From NCBI GenBank assembly GCA_026874595.1, contig CM049322.1, positions 37,381,340 through 37,445,339 on the forward strand: DNA of 64,000 nt. Reading direction: 5' to 3'. This document shows positions 34,696 to 47,195 of this stretch, piece after piece. Both the position numbers and the translations under genes were made by a program. Each line of letters opens with the position of its first letter. Positions within the stretch are counted from its first letter, which is position 1. This DNA comes from Sipunculus nudus (lineage: Eukaryota > Annelida > Sipuncula > Golfingiida > Sipunculidae). The notes beneath the pieces are model-generated. The model was not told where the DNA came from, made no database searches, and was given only the letters and a program-made list of their open reading frames with translations.

Positions 34696-35219
34696 GCATT
34701 AACTGAACCAGCCACAGAACCGTTTCGCTGGAAAGGATCCCCCAGAAAATAATACAAAAGGTTGCACAAACATTTCTTTGGACAAAATCGAAAAACAGAA
34801 ATATATTTGTACATGATAAATAGGACAAATACATTATTGGTCATCTATTGTTTTTAAAAAGGAATGATTGCTGTTCCAGTCCATACCCAAATCACATTAG
34901 TGAGGTCACTTCATTTCCATTATTTGGTGGACCTGTTTTGCGACGTGGGATTCCTCTGCTTTGGTAGGAATAAATTTATAGCTCAAACCTTCGTACCCCA
35001 ATAATAGAAAAGAAATAAAACTTAAAATAAAAATAAATAGAATATTCACCAGGAGAGCGCATTTTGTTCACATTATTTTCACATTTAGTTTTTTATAACT
35101 TAAAAAAAACACGACATATACCATAAAAAGGCAATTGTTTAATATTCCCTAGTATATACACAGCTACACAAGGTGTTTTTGATACATTCGAGCGGTTGAA
35201 ATTACCCTAGACCCGATCA
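33831..35219. other. Gene-free stretch with CT and TA tracts
   Basis: Two minus-strand frames at 34266-34087 and 34093-33899 show no recognisable family. A short segment near 34194-34225 (CACGGTTTGCCTTATATGGA) resembles one near 63870-63900. A CT-rich run (34606-34636) leads into a (TA)n tract (34639-34694). Confidence 0.45.
34639..34694. repeat. (TA)n microsatellite
   Basis: About 56 bp of TA directly following a CT dinucleotide run. Confidence 0.97.
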
Positions 35220-35816
35220 TACAATCTGTCCGAGAATGTGTTGCGGTATTCTGAACAAACCAATATGGTCCCACAGTAATCGGGCATTCTTGTAAGTAAG
35301 CCACGCGTGTCATTATTTCCAGCGATGAACCTGAGGATTCTTACGCTATACATATAAGGTAAAAACTCCATTAAACATGTCATCACTGATGTAAATGTGT
35401 CCGGTAGTGTGTACATATAAATGTGAATGACAGAGTCTCGGACAAATATGTACTTCCTTGTCTGCATAAAATCAAGCGTCTATCACCAGGACTTTTTAAT
35501 ATTTAGAATCGTGAACAGCAGGGTTCAAGAATAGGTTTAGTACTGTTAAAAAACACTACCAGGTATATACAGATAACGGCATGCTTGTATGCAAACCTCA
35601 TTTGTATCCTTCCTCTATCGGTTTGTTATCCACTAGCCGGGGTGATGTATTGATAATTAGCATGGCCTTATACGAAACCGTTACGTATCCTTGTCTATAA
35701 ATAGGAGCACGTCGCAGTAAAGAAACGGGCAAAGGGGAGTGTATAAGCTACCAGTGCTGTCCTTGCTCCATTGCCTACACGAGTGATATTTTTATTCCGT
35801 ATGTCATGGAAAAAAG

Positions 35817-35860
<44 letters not shown>

Positions 35861-37067
35861 ATACTTTTTTATTCGTAAGATACGGTCATCATATTATATA
35901 TTTATTTCACACTTATTTACAACTGGTTATTTGATATGTGATATACCTCTGTAAATAACTATAACCGTACAACTATGCCTGTCCTTACATTTCTCTGTAT
36001 TATTTTTCTTTCTGCCAAAGGTTATAACATCATATCTTATATGGTACTATATAAACATGTATGCAATGTACTTGTATTGCTTCTTTTTTTTATATTTTCC
36101 ACAATTAGGATGACACCATTTGACCAGATAGGGACCTGCCCAAATCTGTGAGCAAATGCAGTATATCTTAATATTGATATGTCTTTCTGATCTCCTTGTT
36201 ATGTTATTACATGTTTATTTTCATTGCATAGCCCTTCTCATTCCGAATTAATTCCTCTGGGTTCCCAGGACAATGAGGGTTTCTGGAGGCTACGCAACAC
36301 GTTTCATTTTATCCAGTAGTACACCTACCGTATGGCTATGATATGACCCAGTTAGGGTGAAGGCTATATGTAGAATTTCGGCAGGCCAACAAAGAGGTTG
36401 TTAATGATTGACCCAGTTAGGGTGATGTCTATATTTAGAAGATGTAATATAAAAACTGGTATGTAATATCTATATATAGCCCCATAATTCTGGTTATATA
36501 TACATGTCACTCTTACATAGGACTACAAATATTTCGTTTATTTGAATCAATAAAATAATTTAATGACAGTTTGACCCCTGGATTGCCTTTTTATTGACTT
36601 GCGCAACTGTTTCGTAGTCAGCAACAAGTAATGACAAATAAACTGGACTTTATCCGAAATAATTCTAAGGTTTATTCCTTTCTCTTTTTTAATCAGTATT
36701 GTAAAAATACCATTAATTCAAGAAATAGCCAACTTTAAAATGCAAAAATATATGATAATTTTATTAATATATATGTATATAAATATATAAGTATTCAGTA
36801 AGTTCATGAGCACATTTTGCTTATTCAGAATGGTTGTAATTTAAGTTAACATCAGCAATGGCGCCCCGATTAAGAAAGGTGTATTCCGTGTGCATCAGAA
36901 TTGTATATATAAATACCAGTTTTACTGAAATCTTGATTATGACACATTGAGAAGGAATTCGGCAGGTCTGATATATCAACTTTAGTTTGATAGTGTGACC
37001 TTAAAACTGTTCATAACTAACCACTGGGCTATGTATATTTAAGGCAAAGAAAGGGTGCAATCGCACC
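35220..37067. repeat. Higher-order tandem repeat, diverged copy 0
   Basis: This stretch aligns in pieces with the units to its right: near 35255-35460 (TAATCGGGCATTCT and GTGTCATTATTTCC), 36265-36560 (TACACCTACCGTATGGCTAT), 36570-36700 (TTATTGACTTGCGCAACTGT) and 36960-37055 (CACTGGGCTATGTATATTTA). It is clearly older than units A-C, because many substitutions and indels are visible. A (TA)n tract lies at 35819-35857. No gene is present. Confidence 0.7.
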
Positions 37068-39423
37068 GAAAAATTCCGACGCAGACATTACATTAAAGAT
37101 TATTCATTATATATTATGATATACAAAGGATAAAATTGACATTTCATATTTAGGAAATAAAGGCTTCAATCTGATTCCTCTGGATCTATTCAGTAATTTT
37201 CATGGATGTATTGGATTGATTAATATCACCAAAAGATATATCCAAACTCAATGTAAAGCTTAATATTGCACGTACATGAAAGAGACTTTCATACATGTCA
37301 AAACAATTTGTAATTGACGAACAATACAAGTTTGAATAACATAAATAATATACGTTTGAATTAAGTTGACACAGGAGCACTCTGACCGCGATCTCTTAAA
37401 GGTAGTTTAAACTGACTTCATTCCGAAAAGATCCCGTCGTAACGGGTTTTCTCGGGGTTACCCAGAGTGTGTCATTATATCCTGCGGGAAATCTGATGAT
37501 TCCTTCGATAAAGCGATCGATACAAATTGCATTTAAGGTTTACTGATATAAACGTATGGGATACTGTGTACATGTGAGGGGAAGAGCTGGGGACTAATAT
37601 GTACTTACTAGGCGGTATTAGGTCTTGAGCCAAACGGACTTGTTAATTTCTTTCTCAAATACCTTAAGAATTCTAAATAAAAGAAAGCTATACTGTTATG
37701 ACCCTACCAGGAATAGACGACCCAGGTATGCCTTGTCTTGAAACCTGTTGAACTCTTGTTAACTTTCCTGTGTTGTTAACTTAATTGATAGGAGAGGTCG
37801 CAACTGCAAAGGCCTTATAATTGACCCCCGCATACCCTTGTCTAGATACAGGAGCAAGTCGCACGACGATAATGTATCATCAACCTTAATCACGCCAATA
37901 AGATCAATGAGATCAATGAGTCCAGATCGGGCATAGGGGATGCTTATATATATATACATATAAGGTTTCAAAGTTGCATGCTCTTGACCGTGTACAGGAG
38001 CAGGTCGCACCTACACAAGGAAACATCAATCACGCCAATGATATCAATGAGATAAACGAATCTAGGTCGCGCAAAGGGAGTGTATAAGCTACCAGTGTCG
38101 CCCACTGCATCGGTGCTTTTCTTAGTCGGTAACTCTTGAAATATGCCCTTCCAAATATTAAAATTTCACATTCTTGATCGCCATAACTCAGATGTCTTTC
38201 AGTCACCTTAAAATGTATCAAATTGTACTTAACAATTTGATATTTTATCCCATTTAAAAAACGTTATTTTGCTCGCATTCATTAAAAATATAAATATATA
38301 CACATTATGTTATTGATACACATAAGGTAAAATTATCTATAACTGGAAAATACACTCTGCCGGAGGACATTTTAAGGTAGTTTGATCGGACATCAATCCG
38401 ATGCGGTCCTATCGTAATCAGGCATTCTATGGGCTACGCCGCGCGTTTCATTATATCCAGCGGTTAATAAAAAGATTCCCCCGGTAAAGCAATAATCTAC
38501 AAACCGTGTTAAACATTTCCGATATAAATGTTAAGGATACTCTGTACATTTTAGGGGAAGAGCTAGGGACTAATAAATAGTTACTGGGAAGCATAACGTC
38601 AGGAGCCAATCATACTTGTTGATGTCTTTTTAATATGTTAGAGTTAAAGAAAAGTTTTCACACCTTTTCCGGGGACAGCACCGTCCCAGAACTAAATAAT
38701 TAAATGACACCTATTGGCTTAAACACCTGACCGTTGGCTTTGTAACTCGCACTTATAAAGATTCATTTCTGGTATTTACATTTTTTCAAAATTATTTCAT
38801 AGATACCAATAAAATTTTCGGTTCCCGATTTTAAACTCGGAAAAAGGTTTTTATTTTAGAATTCGGCATTCGGAAAAAAAGACGTTCTACTGTTCCAAAG
38901 GTTATGAGGGTATCTGGAGGCTATGCCAAACGTTTCATTATATCGAGTGGTACACCTACCGTATGGCTATGGTATGACCGAGTTAGGTCGATGGCTATAT
39001 GTAGCATTTGACATGAACAGGCTAGCACACAGGGTGTTATTAATTGATACATTAGAGGATAATGTCTATATTTAGAAGACGTAACATTATAATACGTAAT
39101 GTATGTAATATCTTTATATAGCCCTATTATTTTGGTCATATATATATGTCACTCTTACAAAGGCCTACAAATATTTTCGATTTAATTCAATCATTGTAAA
39201 AAACAATTTAGTGACAGTTTGACCGCTGGATTGCTTTTTATTGACTTGCGCAACTGTTGCCTGATCAGCACCAAGTAAGCACAGATAAGCTAAACCTTAT
39301 CCAGAACATAATACTAAGGTTCATTCGATATCTGTTTTAGAAATCCAATATTCATGTACAGAAATAACATTTATTCAAGAAATATCGAACTTTAAAATGC
39401 TATGATATATGATAATTGTGTTA

Positions 39424-39457
<34 letters not shown>

Positions 39458-41532
39458 GTTTTCAGTAAGTTCATATATTATGCAATGAACACTTTTGGCT
39501 ATTATAGAAAGGTTGTAATTTAAGTAAACATCAGCAAAGGCACTCCGATTAAGAAAGTGTATCTAGTGTGCATCAGAATTGTTTATGCCGTATATACCAT
39601 TTCTACTGAAATGTTGAATATGACACATGGAGAAGAAGAATGGCAGGTTTGATTTTTCCACTTTAGTTTGATGGTGTGACCTGAAAACCTGTTCATAACA
39701 GACCACTGGGCTCTGTATTTTGAAGGCAAAGAAAAGGATACAAAAATAAAACCTCACATATAAAAACCCACTGTTTCAAGAATATGAGCAATCTCCATAC
39801 CTGAGAAAGTGGTTATCCCATGAAGCTATCAGCCCCTCTCAGAAATCGCTCAGGTTATCTAAAGAATGGATAAATGATTTGTAAAGACAACATATAACTA
39901 AGATAATGAACATCATTTGAATGAGGCACAACTTTTATCGCGTTGTGCAATCGTATTCCTGTTGAAAAAATCATCATTGTCCTCATATTTTATAATGGTA
40001 CTGGTATAATCTTCTTACCCTGTCAGATCATAAGTTCAGGTGTTGGAAGATGAGAGTACGAAGGAGCATTACTTTCAAGAATTGTAGCGACATAAGAAAC
40101 TCTATATATCCTATATTAATCTCGATATTGAAAACATCCTTCAAGGGAGTTTATGCCACTATCCATTAAGTTTTTGGTCCATACATATAAATTAACATAA
40201 CTAGAAAAAGATCAAATTTGCTCTCATTTCGGTCGAAAGGAAAAGCATTGATTGTGATCTGGCAGCAATATTGAATTTTTGAAGGGTGTGATATTGGATA
40301 GGGACGGAGCCCTCATAGAAACAAATCATCCCTGTGAATTTGAGAAAGATCATACATATTCTCTCTGTAATATCGTGACCAAAAAAAGAATCACAGCTGA
40401 CGGCTTTATTGATATTTTAGCGGATCTGGAATTCAATAGTGACAGAGCCCTTATATACACCAATCCTCCCTGTGAATTTAGGAAGAACCAAACATGGTCT
40501 CTTCGGGATATCGCATGCAAAGAAGATTACCGATTGACCCCTCGAGGCAATGTTGAATTTTGGCTGGTCTCAAATTCAATAGGGACGGAGCCCTTACAGG
40601 CACCAATCATCCATGTTAATTTTAGAAAGATCACACAAATGGAAAGAAAATCACCGATTGACATCTGGCGGCCATATTTAATATTAGCGGGTCTGTAATT
40701 CGACAGGGACGAAGCCTTCATAGACACAAATCCTCCCTGTGAATTTGGGAATGATCAAACAGATTCTCTTGGTGATATCTCGCGAGAAAGTAATCACCGA
40801 TTGAGCTCTGGCAGCCAATCACAGACGACACAATTAATTTCGAAATTGAAACCTGAAGGAGTTTGAAAAAATTCTAGCCTTCTACAACAATTGTTCCATA
40901 AAACAGGGAACAGAAATCGCACAGGGACACCTGTCCTAGCAGGACACTTTACATGACCGCTACCTCTGGACTGTGGTGACTTAAACTCGTAACACGAAAA
41001 TATGTTTGAGTCATCATTCCGGTATAAGGAAGGTTCCTCTGTACATTTTGTATTGTTTTCTTTTAGAATCTATCAGTATAATCTTTATTTATTTTAGGAT
41101 CTTGTTAGGAAAAATGTTTTATATGTATGTGGGTCTCCCATGATGATTTTTATTCTTTAAACCGAAATCCGAACAATCATAGTTTAGGTTTCTTTTGACA
41201 AAACGTAGTAATTGTATTTAAAATAGATGACAGCGCAAACGTGGATGAAACGTAAACTCAGTTCAATCAGATATTTACCTATGACAAGAAGTTGGAATAA
41301 GTACACACCTAGTATAATTCTTATCCCTTTTCACATCCAGTATCTTAAGATGATTTTAAATGTTTTCTTACATTTCTCCTCTGAACCGCGATACCTCAGA
41401 ATCAGACTTTTGCTCATATTAATTTACTTGCACCGGGTCATACTTTTTATCTGTTTACAACAAACAGTAAAGACTTTCGTGAACGGTTAGAGTTTAGTGC
41501 AAGAAATAGCTGAAAAAAATCACACCCGCAAC
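37068..41532. repeat. Higher-order tandem repeat unit A (no LINE)
   Basis: The 4465-bp unit begins GAAAAATTCCG and ends just before the next GAAAAATTCCG at 41533. Unit B has the same order and is nearly identical by eye. Within the unit, related sub-blocks recur: near 37425-37640 and 38395-38640, and more weakly near 38895-39000, all carrying ATTATATC followed by CAGCGG or a variant. A second internal pair near 37848 and 37993 carries ACAGGAGCAAGTCGC or ACAGGAGCAGGTCGC. The right part holds a fourfold tandem repeat (40262-40830). At 40866-40880 lies the exact 15-bp target that unit B shows duplicated around its LINE. No gene is recognised. Confidence 0.85.
40262..40830. repeat. Fourfold ~125-143-bp tandem repeat in unit A
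   Basis: Four units share GGGACGGAGCCCT, CACAAATC, CCCTGTGAATTT and GATCA-type words. The GAGC anchor falls at 40307, 40445, 40588 and 40712, giving periods of 138, 143 and 124. Because two of three periods are not multiples of three, the 139-residue open frame at 40279-40698 changes register between units. It is more likely a by-product than a gene. Confidence 0.75.
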
Positions 41533-43896
41533 GAAAAATTCCGCACAGACATTACATTACAGATAATTCATTATATATTATGATATACAAAGGATAAAAT
41601 TGACATTTCATATTTAGGAAATAAAGGCTTCAATCTGATTCCTCTGGATCTATTCGGTAATTTTCATGGATGTATTGGATTGATGAATATCACCAAAAGA
41701 TATATGCAAACTCAATGTAAAGATTAATATTGCACGTACATGAAAGATACTTTGATACATGTCAAAACAATTTGTAATTGACGAACAATACAGGTTTGAA
41801 TAACATAAATAATATACGTTTGAATTAAGTTGACACAGGAGCACTCTGAACGCGATCTTTTAAAGGTAGTTTGAACTGACTTCATTCCGAAAAGATCCCA
41901 TCGTGACGGGCTTTCTCGGGGTTACCCAGAGTGTGTCATTATATCCTGCGGTAAATCTGATGATTCCTTCGATAAAGCGATCGGTACAAATTGCATGTAA
42001 CGTTTACTGATATAAACGTATGGGATACTGTGTACATGTGAGGGGAAGAGCTGGGGACTAATATGTACTCACTAGGCGGTATTAGGTCTTGAGCCAATCG
42101 GACTTGTTAATTTCTTTCACAAATACCTTAAGAGTTCTAAATAAAAGAAAGCTATACTGTTATGACCCTACCAGGAATAGACGACCCAGGTATGCCTTGT
42201 CTTGAAACACTAGCCTGTTGAACTCTTGTTAACTTTCCTGTGTTGTTAACTTAATTGATAGGAGAGGTCGCAACTGCAAAGGCCTTATAATTGACCCCCG
42301 CATACCCTTGTCTAGATACAGGAGCAAGTCGCACGACGATAATGTATCATTAACCTTAATCACGCCAATATGATCAATGAGATCAATGAGTCCAGATCGC
42401 GTAAAGGGAGTGCTTATATATATATACATATCAGGTTTCCAAGGTGCATGCTCTTGACCGTGTACAGGAGCAGGTCGCAACTACACAAGGTAACAATGAC
42501 ATCAATTACGCCAATGATATCAATGAGATAAACGAATCTAGGTCGCGCAAAGGGAGTGTATAAGCTACCAGTGTCGCCCACTGCATCGGTGCTTTTCTTA
42601 GTCGGTAACTCTTGAAATATGCCCTTCCAATTTTAAAACTTCACATTCTTGATCGCCATAACTCAGATGTCTTTCAGTCACCTTAAAATGTATCAAATTG
42701 TACTTAACAAATTTGATATTTTATCCCATTTAAAAAACGTTATTTTGCTCGCATTCATTAAGAATATAAATATATACACATTATGTTATTGATACACATT
42801 AGGTAAAATTATCTATAACTGGAAAATACACTCTGCCGGAGGACATTTTAAGGTAGTTTGATCGGACATCAATCCGATGCGGTCCTATCGTAATCATGCA
42901 TTCTATGGGCTACGCCGCGCGTTTCATTATATCCAGCGGTTAATAAAAAGATTCCTCCGCTAAAGCAATAATCTACAAACCGTGTTAAACATTTCCGATA
43001 TAAATGTTTGGGATACTCTGTACATTTTAGGGGAAGAGCTAGGGAATAATATATAGTTACTGGGAAGCATAGCGTCAAGAGCCAATCATACTTGTTGATG
43101 TCTTTTTCATATGTTAGAGTTAAAGAAAAGTTTTCACACCTTTTCCGGGGACAGCACCGTCCCAGAACTAAATAATTAAATGACACCTATTGGCTTAAAC
43201 ACCTGACCGTTGGCTTTGTGACTCGCACTTATAAAGATTCATTTCTGGTATTTACATTTTTTCAAAATTATTTCATAGATACCAATAAAATATTCGGTTC
43301 CCGATTTTAAATTTGGAAAAAGGTTTTTATTTTAGAATTCGGCATTCGGGAAAAAAGACGTTCTACTGTTCAAAGGGTTATGAGAGTATATGGAGGCTAC
43401 GCCAAACGTTTCATTATATCGAGTGGTACACCTACCGTATGGCTATGGTATGACCGAGTTAGGGCGATGGCTATATGTAGCATTTGACATGAACAGGCTA
43501 GCACACAGGGTGTTATTAATTGATACATTACAGGATAATGTCTATATTTAGAAGACGTAACATTATAATATGTAATGTATGTAATATCTTTATATAGCCC
43601 CATTATTTTGGTCATATATATATGTCACTCTTACAAAGGCCTACAAATATTTTCGATTTAATTCAATCATTGTAAAAAACAATTTAGTGACAGTTTGACC
43701 GCTGGATTGCTTTTTATTGACTTGCGCAACTGTTGCTTGATCAGCACCAAGTAAGGACAGATAAGCTGAACCTTATCCAGAACATAATACTAAGGTTCAT
43801 TCGATATCTGTTTTAGAAATCCAATATTCATGTACAGAAATAACATTTATTCAAGAAATATCGAACTTTAAAATGCTATAATATATGATAATTGTG

Positions 43897-43951
<55 letters not shown>

Positions 43952-45342
43952 TTATATATGTTTTCAGTAAGTTCATATATTATGCAATGGACACTTTTGG
44001 CTATTATAGAATGGTTGTAATTTAAGTAAACATCAGCAAAGGCACTCCGATTAAGAAAGTGTATCTAGTGTGCATCAGAATTGTATATGCCGTATATACC
44101 ATTTCTACTGAAATGTTGAATATGACACATGGAGAAGAACAATGGCAAGTTTGATATACTTTAGTTTGATGGTGTGACCTGAAAACCTGTTCATAACAGA
44201 CCACTGGGCTCTGTATTTTGAAGGCAAAGAAAAGGATACAAAAATAAAACCTCACATATAAAAACCCACTGCCTCAAGAAAATGAGCAATCTCCATACCT
44301 GAGAAAGTGGTTATCCCATGAAGCTATCAGCCCCTCTCAGAAATCGCTCAGGTTATCTAAAGAATATACAAATGATTTGTAAAGACAACATATAACTAAG
44401 ATAATGAACATCATTTGAATGAGGCACAACTTTTATCGCGTTGTGCAATCGTATTCCTGTTGAAAATATCATCATTGTCCTCATATTTTATAATGGAACT
44501 GGTATAATCTTCTTACCCTGTCAGATCATAAGTTCAGGTGTTGGAAGATGAGAGTACGAAGGAGCATAACTTTTCAGAATTGTAGCGACATAAGAAACTC
44601 TATATATCCTATATTAATCTCGATATTGAAAACATCCTTCAAGGGAGTTTATGCCACTATCCATTAAGTTTTTGGTCCATACATATTAATTAACATAACT
44701 AGAAAAAGATCAAATTTACTCTCATTTCGGTCCAAAAGAAAACCATTGATTGTGATCTGGCAGGAATATTGAATTTTTGAAGGGTGTGATATTGGATAGG
44801 GACGGAGCCCTCATAGGCACAAATCATCCCTGGGAATTTGAGAAAGATCATACATATTCTCTCTGTAATATCGTGACCGAAAAAAAGAATCACAGCTGAC
44901 GGCTGGAATTCAATAGTGACAGAGCCCTTATATACACCAATCCCCCCTGTGAATTTAGGAAGAATCAAACATGGTCTCTTCGGGATATCGCATGCAAAGA
45001 AGATTACCGATTGACCCCTCGAGGCAATGTTGAATTTTGGCTGGTCTCAAATTCAATAGGGACGGAGCCCTTACAGGCACCAATCATCCATGTTAATTTT
45101 AGAAAGATCACACAAATGGAAAGAAAATCACCGATTGACATCTGGCGGCCATATTTATTATTAGCGGGTCTGTAATTCGACAGGGACGAAGCCTTCATAG
45201 ACACAAATCCTCCCTGTGAATTTGGGAATGATCAAACAGATTCTCTTGGTGATATCTCGCGAGAAAGTAATCACCGATTGACCTCTGTCAGCCAATCACA
45301 GACGACACAATTAATTTCGAAATTGAAACCTGAAGGAGTTTG

Positions 45343-45357
45343 AAAAAATTCTAGCCT
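45343..45357. repeat. 5' target-site duplication of L1-like LINE
   Basis: AAAAAATTCTAGCCT lies immediately before the element. The same 15 bp recurs at 51221-51235 after the poly(A), and once, uninterrupted, at 40866-40880 in unit A. Confidence 0.92.
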
Positions 45358-45444
45358 GACTGGGACTTCCGGTAGCATGTCGGACTAAAGTAGACGTGTT
45401 CACGTCGAGCTCCGCTATTACATTATCTGAAGTGTACAAAAGCC

Positions 45445-46357
45445 ATGCCAAACCGCAATAGGAATACTCCTAGAACAAAGGAAAAACCTGGGGAAGCAAA
45501 TATGGAACAATATTTGCTACCAAAAGCTTCAGACGCTGAAAATACTCCTGAAATGCAACCCCAAGAAATGAGAGACTTATTGAAACAAGGTATGGACAGT
45601 ATGGAGAAGCTAGTGAAAGGCATACAGACGGAACTCTCTGAACAGTTAAGTAAGTACCGTTCTGAAATGACCCGTTCCATAGACATTCTTAAAGATGATA
45701 ATAAGAGATTAAATACAAGAGTCACAGAACTTGAAACCAGCCTTGAGCATCTCAGCTCCAAAGCTGACGAACATGTTAACACAAACAAAACAGTGGAGTC
45801 GCTGCACAAACAGGTCGCGGACTTAACAGCAGATAACGAAGAAAAAAGCAAAACTATTAAGGAATTACAGTCACAGCTAGAAAATGAACTCAATAAACAG
45901 GAACGTTATCTGCGAGAGTGGAATGTCAGAATTATAGGATTGGAAGAAAGAGCTTGGTCAGATGATGGTGCTAATATTGTAGCGCAGTATATTACAAAAA
46001 AAAAAACTTTTGGGGAACTTGTCTCTTGAGCAAATTCAAAACAAAATTGAAATGGCCCATAGGGTCGGCAAAAAGGGCCCCAGGCCAAGACACATCATAT
46101 GCAGATTTTTCAGCAGAGCAGAGAGGAACAAACTATTGATAACAGCAAAGAAAACTTTGAAGAACGCTGATGTTAGATTAGTGGAAGAACTCACTATAAA
46201 AGATTATAAACAAAAACAACAGCTGAAACCCCAGATGTTAGCCGCATTCAACGCTGGAGACCGGGTTCGTTTTTGGCGCGGGCAACTGTACATAAACGGA
46301 AAGCCAACGCAGACAACAACATATGACGAAACAGAAATGACTGAACCAGAACACTGA
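45445..46357 (+). pseudogene. L1-like ORF1 protein, frameshifted at an A11 run
   Basis: The first frame (45445 to about 46006) encodes a basic N-terminus, then a long heptad-like coiled coil (residues about 40-155, including ELSEQLSKYRSEMTRSIDIL) and the start of an RRM-like domain (NVRIIGLEERAW from residue 160). The second frame (about 46007-46357) continues the family-typical C-terminal domain (IEMAHRVGKKGPRPRHIICR, then RNKLLITAKKTLK). The join falls on A11 at 45996-46006. ORF1 proteins of L1 elements trimerise through the coiled coil and coat the element RNA. The homopolymer position makes assembly error, true mutation or slippage all possible. The start ATG follows the 87-bp leader and is the first in frame. 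Confidence 0.85.
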
Positions 46358-47195
46358 ATGACCGTTAATGGGTGCTAAAACTATAAATAGAACACATAAA
46401 AGCCGTATCTAGGGGCCAAAGCCCAAAATAGAAAGGATTATACGTAATCCAGGGACGCCAACCACGGTGACGTTTACGTTCAAGGTCATCATCGCTCCAA
46501 CCAACGTATTATGTACTCGCAATAGCTAACCGTGCGCCCTTAAGGAAGGATCGGTTCTTTTCGTTATTGTTCGTGAGACCATGACGGACATTGCCGAACA
46601 TGTCCTCCATTACACCGAACTATCCCGATCATACCTAGGGTAGCGAGACGTTGTTTGAGCTCTCTCGGTTAAGCGAGACTCTAAATAGTAAACATGATTC
46701 AGTAAAAGTTTTTAAGTTGTTCTGTGAGATTGGACGAACAGACAGCGGATACTTGACAGCACCGGGATAATGGTATTGTTTTTATATTATCCATATCATT
46801 TAGGATATTTATGTTCTGTGTTATTTGTGTCTCGGTATCTCTTATGCACGTATGATGTTTTTCGTAATGTTTTGTTTCTTCAAAAAACATTTTACACTGT
46901 TTACAGTTTAACTTGTACCAAATCCATACCAACGACTGACAGTGTCAGTGACAATGATGCCTTTGGCATACTTAATGTGAATGAACTCTGTTATAACAAT
47001 GATGATATTGACACGGCATCAGAAACAGGGTCACATTGCTTTCAGTTTTCCAACATTTTCAACAGTAAGTGTTCAGTTTATTATCTTACAAATATATCTG
47101 TTTGCCCCCATCCATTCCAGCACGTTATGTGGTATAACAGATTAATTGTCACTATTACATTAACAATCATAAAAGTCTCTTTTATCTACACTTGA
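46358..47195 (+). other. Long inter-ORF region of L1-like LINE
   Basis: 838 bp separate ORF1 and ORF2, far more than the short spacer of mammalian L1. An open frame of 141 codons (46770-47195) ends with TGA directly abutting the ORF2 ATG (TGAATG at 47193-47198). It has a hydrophobic first half and an acidic middle (SVSDNDAFGILNVNELC) and no recognised domain. It may be chance, or it may serve ORF2 translation by termination-reinitiation; I cannot decide. Confidence 0.5.

Noticed and set aside
40279-40698. 139-codon frame with repeated PCEF-like motif as a gene
   Set aside because: Tandem periods of 138, 143 and 124 shift the reading register, and the unit B copy does not keep the same + frame; non-coding repeat is simpler.
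37186-44255. Minus-strand frames repeated in units A and B (for example 37186-37380 and 41650-41844)
   Set aside because: They are repeated because the DNA unit is repeated. They show no domain, stops interrupt the equivalent in unit C or copy 0, and no conservation bias can be seen.
45423-45893. Minus-strand frame of 156 codons opposite LINE ORF1
   Set aside because: Antisense shadow of the coiled-coil coding sequence.
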